From the NCBI GenBank assembly GCA_034005165.1, contig JAVEVE010000001.1, positions 691,534 through 755,533 of the forward strand: DNA of 64,000 bases, given 5' to 3'. Made by a program: the position numbers and the translations under genes. The notes beneath the pieces were generated by a model. It worked only from the letters and a program-made list of their open reading frames with translations. It had not been told where the DNA came from and made no database searches. The DNA comes from UBA1573 sp034005165. Lineage in GTDB: Bacteria > Pseudomonadota > Alphaproteobacteria > Micavibrionales > Micavibrionaceae. Positions 24,212 through 33,298 of the stretch are shown here, piece after piece (position 1 is the first letter of the stretch; each line of letters starts with the position of its first letter).

Positions 24212-26764
24212 ATGGCAAAGAGCAGAAAAAAGGGAATGGCGCGTCCTAAAAAGATATCCCTGTTACAAGGTCACCGCAAGGCCATTGGCTTTGGTAAAGA
24301 AGACCTTCCCCAACCTGATCAGAAACAGGTTAAAGCGGATATGCCTGCACAGCCTTTAGAGGACCTTCTTAAAGATATTCCACCCCATATCGTCAAAAAA
24401 GCATGGTTCACCCTCTCGCATGTGCTTCCAGATTCAGGAAGTACCGTAGTTGATGCAGGATGTAACACCGGAGCTATGACCTACGTCATGGCGGCACTGA
24501 AACCTGATGTCAATTTTGTAGGTATGGATGTTGATGCCCCGCGCATCAAGCAAGCCCAGAAAAAATACCATCTGAATAACCTGACGTATAAACTTGGAAA
24601 TATCTATACGGATCTGGCAGATAATTCTGTTGATGCCATTATCAACTCGTTTTTCCTGCACGAAATTTATTCGGACTCTTATTTTAATGAGCGCCTAATC
24701 GAACTGGCCCTGCAAAAGCAGTACAAATCCCTGAAAGAGGGTGGAACACTGGTTATCCGTGACTATCTGAATCCGACCAACCACGAGTATGTGCTCATAG
24801 AATTTACAGATACCGGTGCATCCGGTGATACTTTTGAAACCTGTTCCGAAGCAGATCTTCTGGTCTGGTTCTCTGAAAACGCCCGCGCTAAATCTCTTAA
24901 AGACGATCTGATCGGAAATGATTGCGGATTCTTCTTGGAAGAGCTCCCTCCGAATTTTCCAAGAACCCGTTTATTCAGAATCCCTGAGAAATGGGCGCAC
25001 GAGTTCATTATGCGCAAAGACGACCGCGAACGTCTCAAAGAAGAGCTTTCAAAGGAATACGCCTTCTATTCAGAAGGAGAATTCCAGAAACATTTTACAG
25101 CTCTCGGCGCACGCCTCCAATACTTTGCCCCTCATTGGGATGAAGGTTTCCTGAAAGCGCGCTACACCGGAAAAATCCGCATGTATGACGAAAGCGGAAA
25201 TAAACTTGGACCTCCACCAACCAACCACATTATGGTTGTTCAGAAAATTGCCGAACGCACCAGCCAAACTGTACAAGAGCGCAGAACATCGCGCACCAGA
25301 AGCGGTAGCGTCTATTTGCGCACAGTTAGGGACGAAAAAACCGGCGGTATTGCCGATATCATCTGCCGCGACCTCGAATTTGCCGAAGTTCTTCCGTTCC
25401 GCATCACTCCGGAAGGAAAGTTGAAAATATATCTGCACGAAGGAGTCCCTCGCGGCCTGGCAAACGCAGTTCCGCGCATGGGGAAGAACCTTGATGGCCG
25501 CAAATGGTCTGGACATATGGTTGAAGCGATCGGTATTGATGCTGACCTCGTCACTCCGATTAAAGACAAAGGCATCAACGAGCTACAAATTTTCTCACGC
25601 ACTCATATCGGCCTGAGACCTTCTGCGGATTCACGCATTCTCGAGGGTGGTGGATTTTACCCAGATCCGAACAGAATTGATGAGCGTATCCTCACCTATT
25701 ATTATCGCATTGAAGACTATCACGCTCCGTTCAATATCAAGGAATCCTTGAAAGATATTGACGGATATTCTTCAAAAGGGCGCATCCGTGAATTCGATGC
25801 GCAAGATATTCTAAACGCCATTGCCGTTGGACTGATCCCTGCTAGCCGGCTGGAGGTCCAGATTCTGGGCTTGTTCCAATTGATGGGTATGAAAGCCGAA
25901 AGCTGGAGCGATATGCCAATCCAGCTACCGGAAATCCCGGTAGAAGAAGCCGTTAAAATTAGTGATATTATGCAACAATACAGCCTCAGCGATGATCGCT
26001 TCAAGCCGACGCGCGGACAAGCAGGGCAAGTGCGTTTGATCCAATCCGTATTTGTAGAAGAGGGTCGTGAACAGAACGGAGCAGTCGCAGGTCTGGCTGC
26101 ACGTGATATTGAATTCGCTGTACAAGAAGACTCAACCATCAACACAGCAGTAGTTCTCCCACTAACTAGAAACCTGAACGGCGAGGTTATGGCTGGCGTT
26201 GTCAGTCAATATCTACCTGTCCCTCAACGTTTCTCAGGAACAGGACAAACCCTGACACTGCCAAGCTTTAATCTTCCGAAAGAAGTTACAGATCTGGAAG
26301 CTGCGCGTCATTATATTGCAGCCCAATTCAACATCAGACCTGAATCCGTTCACCGTATGGGGGAGAGCTATTTCACACATATCGGGATTACTCCACACAG
26401 AATTTATCCGTTTATCGTCTCCGACATCAAAGGTGGCGGACCGATTGGTGCTGGTGTAACAGAACTGACAACCCTAAGAAACCTGTGGCAATTATGCTAT
26501 TGGGACAACCATGACAGCTTCATGAAAGTTGTTGCCATGACTATGCAGACTCTAATGGATAGCGACATGTCCGTACGACGCAGCTTCGACTTCAGTATGG
26601 CGAAGGAAGTACAAAAAGCAACCATATCGGAATCATCCGTGATTTCCTACTCAAACGGCAACAAAGCAAGCACAGGAGATCAGACATCTTCTTTAGGTGA
26701 AGATTCTGCTCCAGCCTATCCGGTAGAGAACACTGCGTTCAGGACTTATCGTAACCCGAATTAA
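24212..26764 (+). CDS. Long SAM-methyltransferase fusion with Nudix-like C-terminal parts
   Basis: A protein of about 850 residues. The start is uncertain: ATG 24164, 24212 and 24236 are all in frame; I give 24212. After a basic N-terminus, residues 70-250 form a class I SAM methyltransferase with motif I VVDAGCNTGAMTYVM and acidic loop FVGMDVDAPRIKQA. Motif IV region reads IINSFFLHEIYSDSYF, and LKEGGTLVIRDY is motif VI. The last 500 residues look like two divergent alpha/beta domains. One holds HEGVPRGLANAVPRMGKN; the other EAARHYIAAQFNIRPESVHRMGESYF, the latter reminiscent of a Nudix helix with most catalytic residues missing. The substrate is unknown. The NDUFAF5-like gene follows after 31 bases, presumably in one operon. 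Confidence 0.65.
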   Translation: MAKSRKKGMARPKKISLLQGHRKAIGFGKEDLPQPDQKQVKADMPAQPLEDLLKDIPPHIVKKAWFTLSHVLPDSGSTVVDAGCNTGAMTYVMAALKPDVNFVGMDVDAPRIKQAQKKYHLNNLTYKLGNIYTDLADNSVDAIINSFFLHEIYSDSYFNERLIELALQKQYKSLKEGGTLVIRDYLNPTNHEYVLIEFTDTGASGDTFETCSEADLLVWFSENARAKSLKDDLIGNDCGFFLEELPPNFPRTRLFRIPEKWAHEFIMRKDDRERLKEELSKEYAFYSEGEFQKHFTALGARLQYFAPHWDEGFLKARYTGKIRMYDESGNKLGPPPTNHIMVVQKIAERTSQTVQERRTSRTRSGSVYLRTVRDEKTGGIADIICRDLEFAEVLPFRITPEGKLKIYLHEGVPRGLANAVPRMGKNLDGRKWSGHMVEAIGIDADLVTPIKDKGINELQIFSRTHIGLRPSADSRILEGGGFYPDPNRIDERILTYYYRIEDYHAPFNIKESLKDIDGYSSKGRIREFDAQDILNAIAVGLIPASRLEVQILGLFQLMGMKAESWSDMPIQLPEIPVEEAVKISDIMQQYSLSDDRFKPTRGQAGQVRLIQSVFVEEGREQNGAVAGLAARDIEFAVQEDSTINTAVVLPLTRNLNGEVMAGVVSQYLPVPQRFSGTGQTLTLPSFNLPKEVTDLEAARHYIAAQFNIRPESVHRMGESYFTHIGITPHRIYPFIVSDIKGGGPIGAGVTELTTLRNLWQLCYWDNHDSFMKVVAMTMQTLMDSDMSVRRSFDFSMAKEVQKATISESSVISYSNGNKASTGDQTSSLGEDSAPAYPVENTAFRTYRNPN

Positions 26765-26795
26765 ATTCTAATTACTGACGCCTTCCGGATAAAAC

Positions 26796-27683
26796 ATGTC
26801 CAACTTTTCATTTCTTGATAAAAATCTTCTTCGTACTCGCGCCCTACGTGCCGCACATTTGCGGACACAAGAAGGAGACAATGCTGCCTCCGTAGACTTT
26901 CTGCTTCGCTGGGCAGAGAAAGAAATGATCGAACGTCTAAACGACATCAGACATGAAATTAAACAATGTGCCGTTTTATCCCCTGCTCCATCACAGGAAT
27001 TTCTGGACTACCTCTTGAGCAGAGGCATAAAGTTTGAGATTTTTGCTGATCTCTATCTTTCAGATGATGAAATCCTTCCTCTTGAGAGGAACAGATTTGA
27101 TGCCGTTATCAGCTTTTTTGAACTGCACAAAATAAATGACCTTCCGGGCTGGTTAGTCCAGATCAGGTCTACGTTGAAAGAGGACGGTGTCCTGATTGCC
27201 TGCCTTGCAGGTGAAGCCACATTGTTCCAGTTGCGTCAATCCCTACTTGCCGCAGAAATGAATATTTTGGGTGGTGCATCCCCTCGTGTGATGCCGTTTA
27301 TCAGCAAACAACAAATGGCAGGACTCCTGCAACGCGCAGGATTTACGTTGCCTGTTGTCGACTCTGAAACCGTCACCGCTACCTATGAATCAATTTTCAC
27401 CCTGATGAAAGACTTGCGTTTGATGGGAGAAACAAATGCCATGATTGAGAAATACAAATCTTTCTCGCCACCGGGATTATTCATCGAGACTTCAAAAATA
27501 TACGCCGAGCGGTTTGCAGAAGAAAACGGGCGTTTACCCGCAACCTTCGACGTGACTTTTCTGATTGGCTGGTCCCCGAGCGATACCCAACAAAAACCGC
27601 TGCGCAGAGGCAGCGGTCAGGTAAATCTTGCGGATTTTCTCGCATCGGATACGCAATCCGGCGCCAATCAAGAAAAAGAGTAA
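26796..27683 (+). CDS. NDUFAF5/BioC-like protein with degenerate SAM motif
   Basis: A 295-residue homologue of the methyltransferase-fold proteins NDUFAF5 (complex I assembly) and BioC. The diagnostic C-terminal part is clear: SPRVMPFISKQQMAGLLQRAGF, ETVTATYESIFTLMKDLRLMGETNA, and GWSPSDTQQKPLRRGSG. N-terminal FLDKNLLRTRALRAAHL also fits. What is missing is motif I: where VLDLGCGTG is expected (about residue 60) the sequence is QCAVLSPAPSQEFL, with no glycines. So SAM binding is doubtful, unlike in BioC. It may act as an assembly factor without methylation, or with the long methyltransferase directly upstream. Confidence 0.7.
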   Translation: MSNFSFLDKNLLRTRALRAAHLRTQEGDNAASVDFLLRWAEKEMIERLNDIRHEIKQCAVLSPAPSQEFLDYLLSRGIKFEIFADLYLSDDEILPLERNRFDAVISFFELHKINDLPGWLVQIRSTLKEDGVLIACLAGEATLFQLRQSLLAAEMNILGGASPRVMPFISKQQMAGLLQRAGFTLPVVDSETVTATYESIFTLMKDLRLMGETNAMIEKYKSFSPPGLFIETSKIYAERFAEENGRLPATFDVTFLIGWSPSDTQQKPLRRGSGQVNLADFLASDTQSGANQEKE

Positions 27684-27686
27684 AGA

Positions 27687-28127
27687 CTACTCTCCCTCGC
27701 CTTGCGGACGACGTGCCGGACGACGTGCTCCGCCTGAAGATCTCCCACCACCGCTACGCTGTGAACGGCCACCCTGCCCTTGAGGCATGCCTTGGGACAT
27801 ACCTTGGGAAGATCCTTGTCCTTCGCCCATATCGTCACCGCCATCAGTAATGAATCCCGGGAGATCAGATATTTCATCGCTGTTACCGGACGGATCACGG
27901 CGCTTGGATGAGCGATGCGGCGGTACAGGAATTGGGCGCTGAGACATTTGTTCGCGCTCAGATACAGCCATTTCGATCTCAAGACGCGCGGAAACTTTAC
28001 GCAACTCATGGACGGCTTCTTGAAGACGTTCACGGATTTCTGCATCTTTTTTGGCGCCTGCCCACGCTTCATAAGCGGCGACACAAGCATCTGCTGACTC
28101 TCTTAAGCGCTGTCCAATTTCATCCAT
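27687..28127 (-). CDS. Alphaproteobacterial hypothetical protein with Gly/Gln/Arg-rich tail
   Basis: A 146-residue protein. The first 60 residues form a helical hairpin (RLRESADACVAAYEAWAG; LQEAVHELRKVSARLEIEMAVSE). Then comes QRPIPVPPHRSSKRRDP and SDLPGFITDGGDD, segments I associate with a small conserved alphaproteobacterial family. The tail is low complexity: repeated QGM/SQGMPQGQGG, then arginine-glycine units (GGGRSSGGARRPARRPQ). Such tails often bind nucleic acid. It converges on the NDUFAF5-like gene with a 3-base gap. Confidence 0.6.
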   Translation of the reverse strand: MDEIGQRLRESADACVAAYEAWAGAKKDAEIRERLQEAVHELRKVSARLEIEMAVSEREQMSQRPIPVPPHRSSKRRDPSGNSDEISDLPGFITDGGDDMGEGQGSSQGMSQGMPQGQGGRSQRSGGGRSSGGARRPARRPQGEGE

Positions 28128-28240
28128 AGCCGAACCTCTTCTTCACTAAAAAACTCCTGAAAAACTCAGGTCGCAACACTACCTACCTATTCTGCCCGGG
28201 TCAAGCCTACCCGAAAGAATGCAGAAAAAAATACAAATCC

Positions 28241-29026
28241 CTATTGGGCCGTCCACCCGCCATCAATGACTTGAGTTGTTCCTGTGATCCCACGAGCATC
28301 ATCAGAAGCCAAAAAGACAGCTAACGCGCCAATTTCTTCAGGCGAAGCAAAGCGCGAATTTGGCTGTTTTTCGGAAACCAGAGCAATTGTCTCATCTTCA
28401 ACACTTTTGCCGCTTGCGGCCGCACGATCATCAATCTGCTTCTGAACAAGTGGAGTTAAGACCCAACCAGGGCAAATCGCATTACAAGTAATGTTGGACC
28501 GCGCGTTTTCTAGAGCAACAACTTTAGTTAAACCGACAACGCCATGCTTGGCAGAGACATAAGCCACCTTTTGAACAGAGGCGACTAAGCCATGAGCGGA
28601 GGCAATATTGATGATACGCCCAAAACCACGTTTTTGCATACCCGGCAAAGCCGCACGAATACCGTAAAACACGCCGGAAAGGTTAATATCAATAATCTTC
28701 ATCCATTTATCAATCGGGAAGTCTTCCGCAGGAGCGACATGTTGGATACCAGCATTATTCACCAGAATATCTAATGACCCAAGTTTATCTTCAGCCAATT
28801 TAACTGCTGCGTCCATATCTTCCGGCTTGGTCACATCGGCGGGAGCAAATACACAACGCACACCAAATTTTTGCTCAATACCGACCCGCTCTGTTTCAAT
28901 CGCGGCGGCATCACCGAACCCGTTAATCACAATATTAGAGCCGGCTTCAGCCAATTTATGAGCGATCGCCAACCCGATCCCGCTGGTTGATCCTGTAACG
29001 AAAGCAACTCTACCTTTAAGTGACAT
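28241..29026 (-). CDS. bdhA: D-3-hydroxybutyrate dehydrogenase
   Basis: A short-chain dehydrogenase that interconverts 3-hydroxybutyrate and acetoacetate with NAD, in poly-hydroxybutyrate or ketone-body turnover. 261 residues from ATG 29026, which follows GAAGGAG. Motifs: FVTGSTSGIGLAIAHKL for the cofactor, DILVNNAGIQHVAP, IINIASAHGLVAS with the catalytic Ser, YVSAKHGVVGLTKV with Tyr and Lys, and CPGWVLTPLVQKQI, which is typical of bdhA rather than other SDR enzymes. The final TGTTQVIDGGWTAQ also matches. The gene appears to stand alone. Confidence 0.9.
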   Translation of the reverse strand: MSLKGRVAFVTGSTSGIGLAIAHKLAEAGSNIVINGFGDAAAIETERVGIEQKFGVRCVFAPADVTKPEDMDAAVKLAEDKLGSLDILVNNAGIQHVAPAEDFPIDKWMKIIDINLSGVFYGIRAALPGMQKRGFGRIINIASAHGLVASVQKVAYVSAKHGVVGLTKVVALENARSNITCNAICPGWVLTPLVQKQIDDRAAASGKSVEDETIALVSEKQPNSRFASPEEIGALAVFLASDDARGITGTTQVIDGGWTAQ

Positions 29027-29071
29027 ATTTTTCTCCTTCATACATTGCCTGTCCGATAATCGACAGTGCTC

Positions 29072-29254
29072 TTAACTTTTAAACAAGCTGGATGCCGCAT
29101 TCATATGGGCACTCTTGCGGGCAATCTCAAGCTCGGCTCTATCAATTTCAAGTTTGAGGTCGGAAATATAGACCCTTAATTCGTCCAGAGACATAGGCTC
29201 CAGATTTTTTATACCTCCAGCCTTATTCTTTTTTGGCAGATCCTCATCAAACAT
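29072..29254 (-). CDS. DUF1192 family small protein
   Basis: A 60-residue protein of the alphaproteobacterial DUF1192 family. ATG 29254 follows GGGAGTGCGGG and gives MFDEDLPKKN, the usual start; thirteen earlier codons in the frame are non-coding. The family core NLEPMSLDELRVYISDLKLEIDRAELEIARK is followed by a short helix. Function is unknown; the protein is a short coiled coil. It lies 45 bases upstream of bdhA on the same strand. Confidence 0.8.
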   Translation of the reverse strand: MFDEDLPKKNKAGGIKNLEPMSLDELRVYISDLKLEIDRAELEIARKSAHMNAASSLFKS

Positions 29255-29547
29255 CCCGCACTCCCGATTGCTCCCTGAATCAGTAAAAATCAATAGAAGA
29301 AAGGATAAAACGGGAAAGTCCGAAACACAATGACTATCCCCATATCCAGACTATCCTCTTGAAATGGATTATTTTTTTACCAAATACGATGAAAATACGA
29401 CAAAAAACTGTACATTTGATCCAAAATCACTATAGTCACTCCATTCCCATGAGCATTGGTTAATGAACCATGTGGATCCGCAAAAAAGGGACGGATCGGC
29501 AAAGGGAGAGTTTTATACTGTACACGCCAAAAATGAGGAGAAGTCCG

Positions 29548-30228
29548 ATGGCCGAACTGCAAATGAATAAACCACTGAAACCAAAAGCCAGCGCTGTCTG
29601 GTTGATTGACAACACCACCCTGAGCTTCGAACAGATTGCTGACTATACCGGTCTGCATGTTGTAGAAATTCAGGCTTTGGCAGACGAGGAAGTCGGTCGC
29701 GGTATCATTGGCGAAAGCCCGATCCAGTGCGGAGAATTAACTGCCGACGAGATCGAGCGTTGTGAAAAAGATCAGAATGCTCAACTGCAAATCCTGAAAC
29801 GTGACGGACCTGCTTTAAAAGTCCGCGCAAAAGGTCCACGCTATACCCCTGTGGCCCGCCGCAACGACAAGCCGGATGCAATTGCGTATCTGGTAAAGCA
29901 TCACCCGGAAGTTTCCGATGCCCAAATTTGCAAGCTGGTCGGCACAACAAAACCAACCATCCAGTCTATCCGTGACAGAACGCACCCGAATTCGTCCAAC
30001 CTCAATCCGCGCAACCCTACCGAACTGGGATTGTGTACCTATACGGAGCTGGATAAAGCCATCCGCAAAGGTCTGAAAGCCAAAGGCATAGATCCTGATG
30101 CACAAGCAGCAGCAAAAGCAGCAGAGCTTGAAGCTCAAGCTGCGGCCCACGCAGCAGCGTCAGCAGAAAAAGAAGAAGACAAAGCCAGCTTCGATTTCTC
30201 GAACTTCCTGAAATCTAGCGGCAACTAA
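29548..30228 (+). CDS. trcR: TrcR, cell-cycle transcriptional regulator (DUF1013)
   Basis: A 226-residue alphaproteobacterial regulator. The start ATG at 29548 (MAELQMNKPL) is set by GAGGAG seven bases upstream; the open frame reaches back to 29470. The family core is visible: PKASAVWLIDNTTLSFEQIADYTGLH as first helix-turn-helix, LADEEVGRGIIG, then KPDAIAYLVKHHPEVSDAQICKLVGTTKPTIQSIRDRTH as a second DNA-binding unit around residues 110-150. The C-terminus is an Ala-rich helix ending in FDFSNFLKSSGN. The homologue takes part in cell-cycle control in Caulobacter relatives. A hairpin follows the gene. Confidence 0.87.
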   Translation: MAELQMNKPLKPKASAVWLIDNTTLSFEQIADYTGLHVVEIQALADEEVGRGIIGESPIQCGELTADEIERCEKDQNAQLQILKRDGPALKVRAKGPRYTPVARRNDKPDAIAYLVKHHPEVSDAQICKLVGTTKPTIQSIRDRTHPNSSNLNPRNPTELGLCTYTELDKAIRKGLKAKGIDPDAQAAAKAAELEAQAAAHAAASAEKEEDKASFDFSNFLKSSGN

Positions 30229-30260
30229 TCGAACCGCTTCTTCAAAACGGACAATATAAA

Positions 30261-30282
30261 ACGGCTCCCTAAGGGGAGCCGT
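30261..30282 (+). terminator. Hairpin after trcR
   Basis: ACGGCTCCC-TAAG-GGGAGCCGT forms a perfect 9-bp stem with a four-base loop, 33 bases past the trcR stop. The following AATTCATGTATTTAT is A+T-rich but has no clean T run, so termination strength is uncertain. It also lies beyond the stop of the DUF465 gene on the other strand and could serve both. Confidence 0.7.
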
Positions 30283-30310
30283 AATTCATGTATTTATATA
30301 AATCCTTGAA

Positions 30311-30481
30311 TTACCGGGATTCCATTTCCTCTTTAATGCGCAATTTCTGAAGCTTCAAGCCTCGGATCTCTGTATCGGATGCTGACGGGTGGCTACTCAG
30401 CTCACGCAGTCTCTCTTCAAGAATGCTATGACGATGCTGTAGAGATTGTTGACGCGCAGACGCATTTTGGGATAGAGGCAT
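30311..30481 (-). CDS. DUF465 (YdcH-like) small protein
   Basis: A 56-residue helical protein with ATG at 30481-30479, eight bases after AAGGAG. The ending LKLQKLRIKEEMESR is the hallmark of DUF465/YdcH proteins, and the N-terminal half is one long helix (QQSLQHRHSILEERLREL). Function is unknown; related small proteins are widespread in proteobacteria. It is convergent with trcR. Confidence 0.75.
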   Translation of the reverse strand: MPLSQNASARQQSLQHRHSILEERLRELSSHPSASDTEIRGLKLQKLRIKEEMESR

Positions 30482-30696
30482 ATCATTTTCTCCTTAAATT
30501 AAAAAATGAATGAAGTGTGAAAACTATACCACTTGTACGGAATGGTTTCTTCAAAAAAACTAGGAATCTTTTTCGTCATGTCAAGCCACTTGAAGAATCA
30601 ATAAGTTAGAGGGATTTTTCCCAAACCCATGCCTCCTCTTCCGTACGAAGAGATATACATATCATTCCAGATTACGACAAAATACTTAAGGCCTGA

Positions 30697-32412
30697 TTAA
30701 ACTTTTGTATTACTGACGATCTCTTCAGAGTTTATCAACAAAGAGCGATGCAACTCGCCGGCATCATCCAGAATAGGATAGGCAATTGATGTCATCAGGG
30801 AATTTATACGACGCAAATCACGGATGATATCCATATGGAGATCGCTCGTTGCAATTGTTTCTGGAACCCCTCTTCTAAGGCGGGTCAAATGGTTGAGTGA
30901 AGCTTCCCGTTCAGCATTTTTAATGACAACCTTATCTTCGACCAGCTGTCGTGCCAACCGCACATCTCCTGAAATAAAGACCGTCTGCGCCAATCGCACA
31001 CTATCCAAAACCAACTGGAAAAGGTTATCGAGTTCTTTTTTACCTTCAGTGGAAAAATCAACACGCTCATTGATTTTCTTCTCGGCTAGCGACAACAAAT
31101 TGCGGTCGATAATATCGCCGACATGCTCGATATTCGTTGCAAAATTCAGAATCTGGAAGTGACGTTTCCCTTCCGCATCATTCATCGTCTCACCGGTAAT
31201 TTTAACCAGATAGGCTTTAAGCGCCTTATAGAGAATGTCTACCTTCTCATCAGCTTCACGCACTTTTGAAATCAGGGCTTTATCACTTTTCTGAAAAGCC
31301 TTCCAGACTGACTGTAACATCTGGTCAGTCATATCCGCAATCCGCAACACTTCTCGTGCGGCATTGGTCAGAGCCACAGTCGGTGTATCCAGGACACGAG
31401 GATCAAGATATTGAGGCTCGACTTCCGCATCGGCCCCTTCTTTTTTCTTATCAGGAATAGCGCGTGCAACAAGTTTTGTAACGACCCCAAGGAACGGCAA
31501 GAATAAGAGTCCGACACCAATATTAAAAGCCATGTGGAAATTAACCACGACGCGCGCAGGTTGTTCTCCCAAGAGAGAGAAATGCTCCATCCCCCAAACT
31601 TGAATATAGACCAACATCAAGAACACGCCCAAAAGACGCATAATCAAATTGCCAGCAGGAATACGCGCAGCTTGAGGAGGATCTTTAAGGGAAGACATCA
31701 ACGGCGCAATCACATTCCCGATATTGGCTCCCAAAACCAGAAGCAGCGCCAGATGTAGAGGGACGACTTCCGTATGCACCATCGACATCAACAGCAGAAC
31801 AATCGCTAAGGATGAATGAAATAACCATGTTAGCAACGCGCCAACAATCACTGACAAAAACGGATCATTATCCAAAGGAGCAAGAATAAGCGGTAACGTG
31901 TCAGACTCTTTCAAGGGGCCGGCTTCGTTTTTGATAACAGTCAAAGCCAATAACATCAATCCGAGACCAACAAAAATCCGACCGACCTGACGCTTAACGC
32001 TAGCCTGATCTTTCCCTGAATAAAACGCGTAACCCAAAACAATCAGAACCGGAGATAACCAACTCAAGTCAAAAGTCAGAAGCTGCGCAACCAGAGTTGT
32101 TCCGACATCAGCACCTAAAACCACTGCCAGACCGGCAGTGGTCGAGATCAATCCTTGCCCCGCAAAGCTGGAAATAATCATCGTTGTTGCCGTCGAACTC
32201 TGCAAAAGCGCAGTAACTCCAACGCCAGCCAGCAATGCCAGCACACGGTTTCGGGTTGCCGAAGAGATAATTTGCCGTAATTGTACGCCAAATGCACGTG
32301 TTACGCCGTTCCGGACCAGACGCAGACCGAACAAAAGGAGGCAAACACCGCCGATAATATGGAGCAAAATAAGACTGGGCATAGGTTCTCGGAAAAATTT
32401 ACGAAAGACCAT
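30697..32412 (-). CDS. Na+/phosphate symporter family protein with PhoU-like domain
   Basis: A 571-residue inner-membrane protein of the NptA/YjbB type. The repeated QSS motifs of the family are seen in GVTALLQSSTATTMIISSFAGQGL near residue 70 and LTWLFHSSLAIVLLLMS near residue 190, each in a re-entrant membrane region. Residues from about 345 on are a soluble helical PhoU-like domain (DMTDQMLQSVWKAF, NFATNIEHVGDIIDRNL). Such proteins carry phosphate with sodium, in some cases outwards. ATG 32382 (MPSLILLHIIGG) is an alternative start and would give the more usual N-terminus. No pho genes are adjacent. Confidence 0.85.
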   Translation of the reverse strand: MVFRKFFREPMPSLILLHIIGGVCLLLFGLRLVRNGVTRAFGVQLRQIISSATRNRVLALLAGVGVTALLQSSTATTMIISSFAGQGLISTTAGLAVVLGADVGTTLVAQLLTFDLSWLSPVLIVLGYAFYSGKDQASVKRQVGRIFVGLGLMLLALTVIKNEAGPLKESDTLPLILAPLDNDPFLSVIVGALLTWLFHSSLAIVLLLMSMVHTEVVPLHLALLLVLGANIGNVIAPLMSSLKDPPQAARIPAGNLIMRLLGVFLMLVYIQVWGMEHFSLLGEQPARVVVNFHMAFNIGVGLLFLPFLGVVTKLVARAIPDKKKEGADAEVEPQYLDPRVLDTPTVALTNAAREVLRIADMTDQMLQSVWKAFQKSDKALISKVREADEKVDILYKALKAYLVKITGETMNDAEGKRHFQILNFATNIEHVGDIIDRNLLSLAEKKINERVDFSTEGKKELDNLFQLVLDSVRLAQTVFISGDVRLARQLVEDKVVIKNAEREASLNHLTRLRRGVPETIATSDLHMDIIRDLRRINSLMTSIAYPILDDAGELHRSLLINSEEIVSNTKV

Positions 32413-32459
32413 AATACATGGAGCGCCCTCTTAGGACAAGAGGAACCATAATACCGCGA

Positions 32460-33011
32460 TCAGAAGCCACGACCAAATTGGGAAATAAATTCTATCTCTT
32501 CAGGAGTACTAACCCTCCCGAGGATTTCATTCCGATGAGGAAAACGCCCGAAGCGTTCGATAATTTTATAATGACGCAACGCGTAATCATAACTCAAAGG
32601 CTCATCCTCACGCATTTTTTCAAACAAGGACAACGAAAAACTCTGGTCATCCAGATTTTCACTATGCTCGAATGGCAAATAAAGAAAACGGCGCTTGGCC
32701 AGACTAACCAGATGATCGAACCCAAGCTCGATAACTTTTCGCGAGACCTGACGAGCCTTGTCATCTGTTTCAAATGCTTGCGCTTTTCCCCGAAACATAT
32801 TGCGCGGAAATTGGTCAAAAATCAAAACAAGCGCCAACGCGCCATCTACATCACGCGACCAACCGTCACAAACCCCGTTGACAGCCATAGCATAAAGGCC
32901 CGAGAACCGATCCCGGACCATATCATCGAACACATCATTTACCTGAAACCACTGAGACGGAACGGTTTCCTCAAACCAGAAATGGAGAACGTCCTGTATG
33001 GAGTCTCTCAT
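32460..33011 (-). CDS. DUF924 family protein
   Basis: A 183-residue protein with the DUF924 pattern: VLHFWFEE at the start, DGALALVLIFDQFPRNMFRG near residue 58, RRFLYLPFEHSENL near 106 and HYKIIERFGRFPHRNEILGR near 147. The fold is an all-helical TPR-like bundle; the role is unknown. It is the last gene in the minus-strand run that begins with the bc1 operon and starts 6 bases after the small membrane protein. Confidence 0.88.
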   Translation of the reverse strand: MRDSIQDVLHFWFEETVPSQWFQVNDVFDDMVRDRFSGLYAMAVNGVCDGWSRDVDGALALVLIFDQFPRNMFRGKAQAFETDDKARQVSRKVIELGFDHLVSLAKRRFLYLPFEHSENLDDQSFSLSLFEKMREDEPLSYDYALRHYKIIERFGRFPHRNEILGRVSTPEEIEFISQFGRGF

Positions 33012-33017
33012 CCGCTA

Positions 33018-33278
33018 TCACTTTTTACCCGACAAGGCTTTGTATTTCTTTTCGGCACGATCAGCAAGAAAAGTTAACACAGCCCCCGGAACAAACGGGA
33101 CAAGAAAGTAGAAAATGGTATATGGATCACGCAATGCTTCCGCAAGACGCCCATCCACATTTTTGACATACAAAACACAAAAAACGAAAATCCCTAAAGT
33201 CACAAACAGCAAGGACGTAAAGCGGTACACTTTAGCCTTAATATAATAAGTACGCGGGTCTATCTCGTTTTTTGCCAT
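33018..33278 (-). CDS. Two-span membrane protein, 86 residues
   Basis: A small inner-membrane protein with two hydrophobic segments, FTSLLFVTLGIFVFCVLYV and IFYFLVPFVPGAVLTFLA, separated by a polar turn, and a lysine-rich C-terminus. Family not recognised. It follows the cytochrome c1 gene by 20 bases and precedes DUF924 by 6, so it is probably transcribed with the bc1 operon. A role in complex assembly is possible but not shown. Confidence 0.6.
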   Translation of the reverse strand: MAKNEIDPRTYYIKAKVYRFTSLLFVTLGIFVFCVLYVKNVDGRLAEALRDPYTIFYFLVPFVPGAVLTFLADRAEKKYKALSGKK

Positions 33279-33298
33279 GATACTTGTCTATTTAGGTC

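Noticed and set aside
32418..33077. 219-codon ORF on the plus strand
   Set aside because: Antisense to the DUF924 gene.
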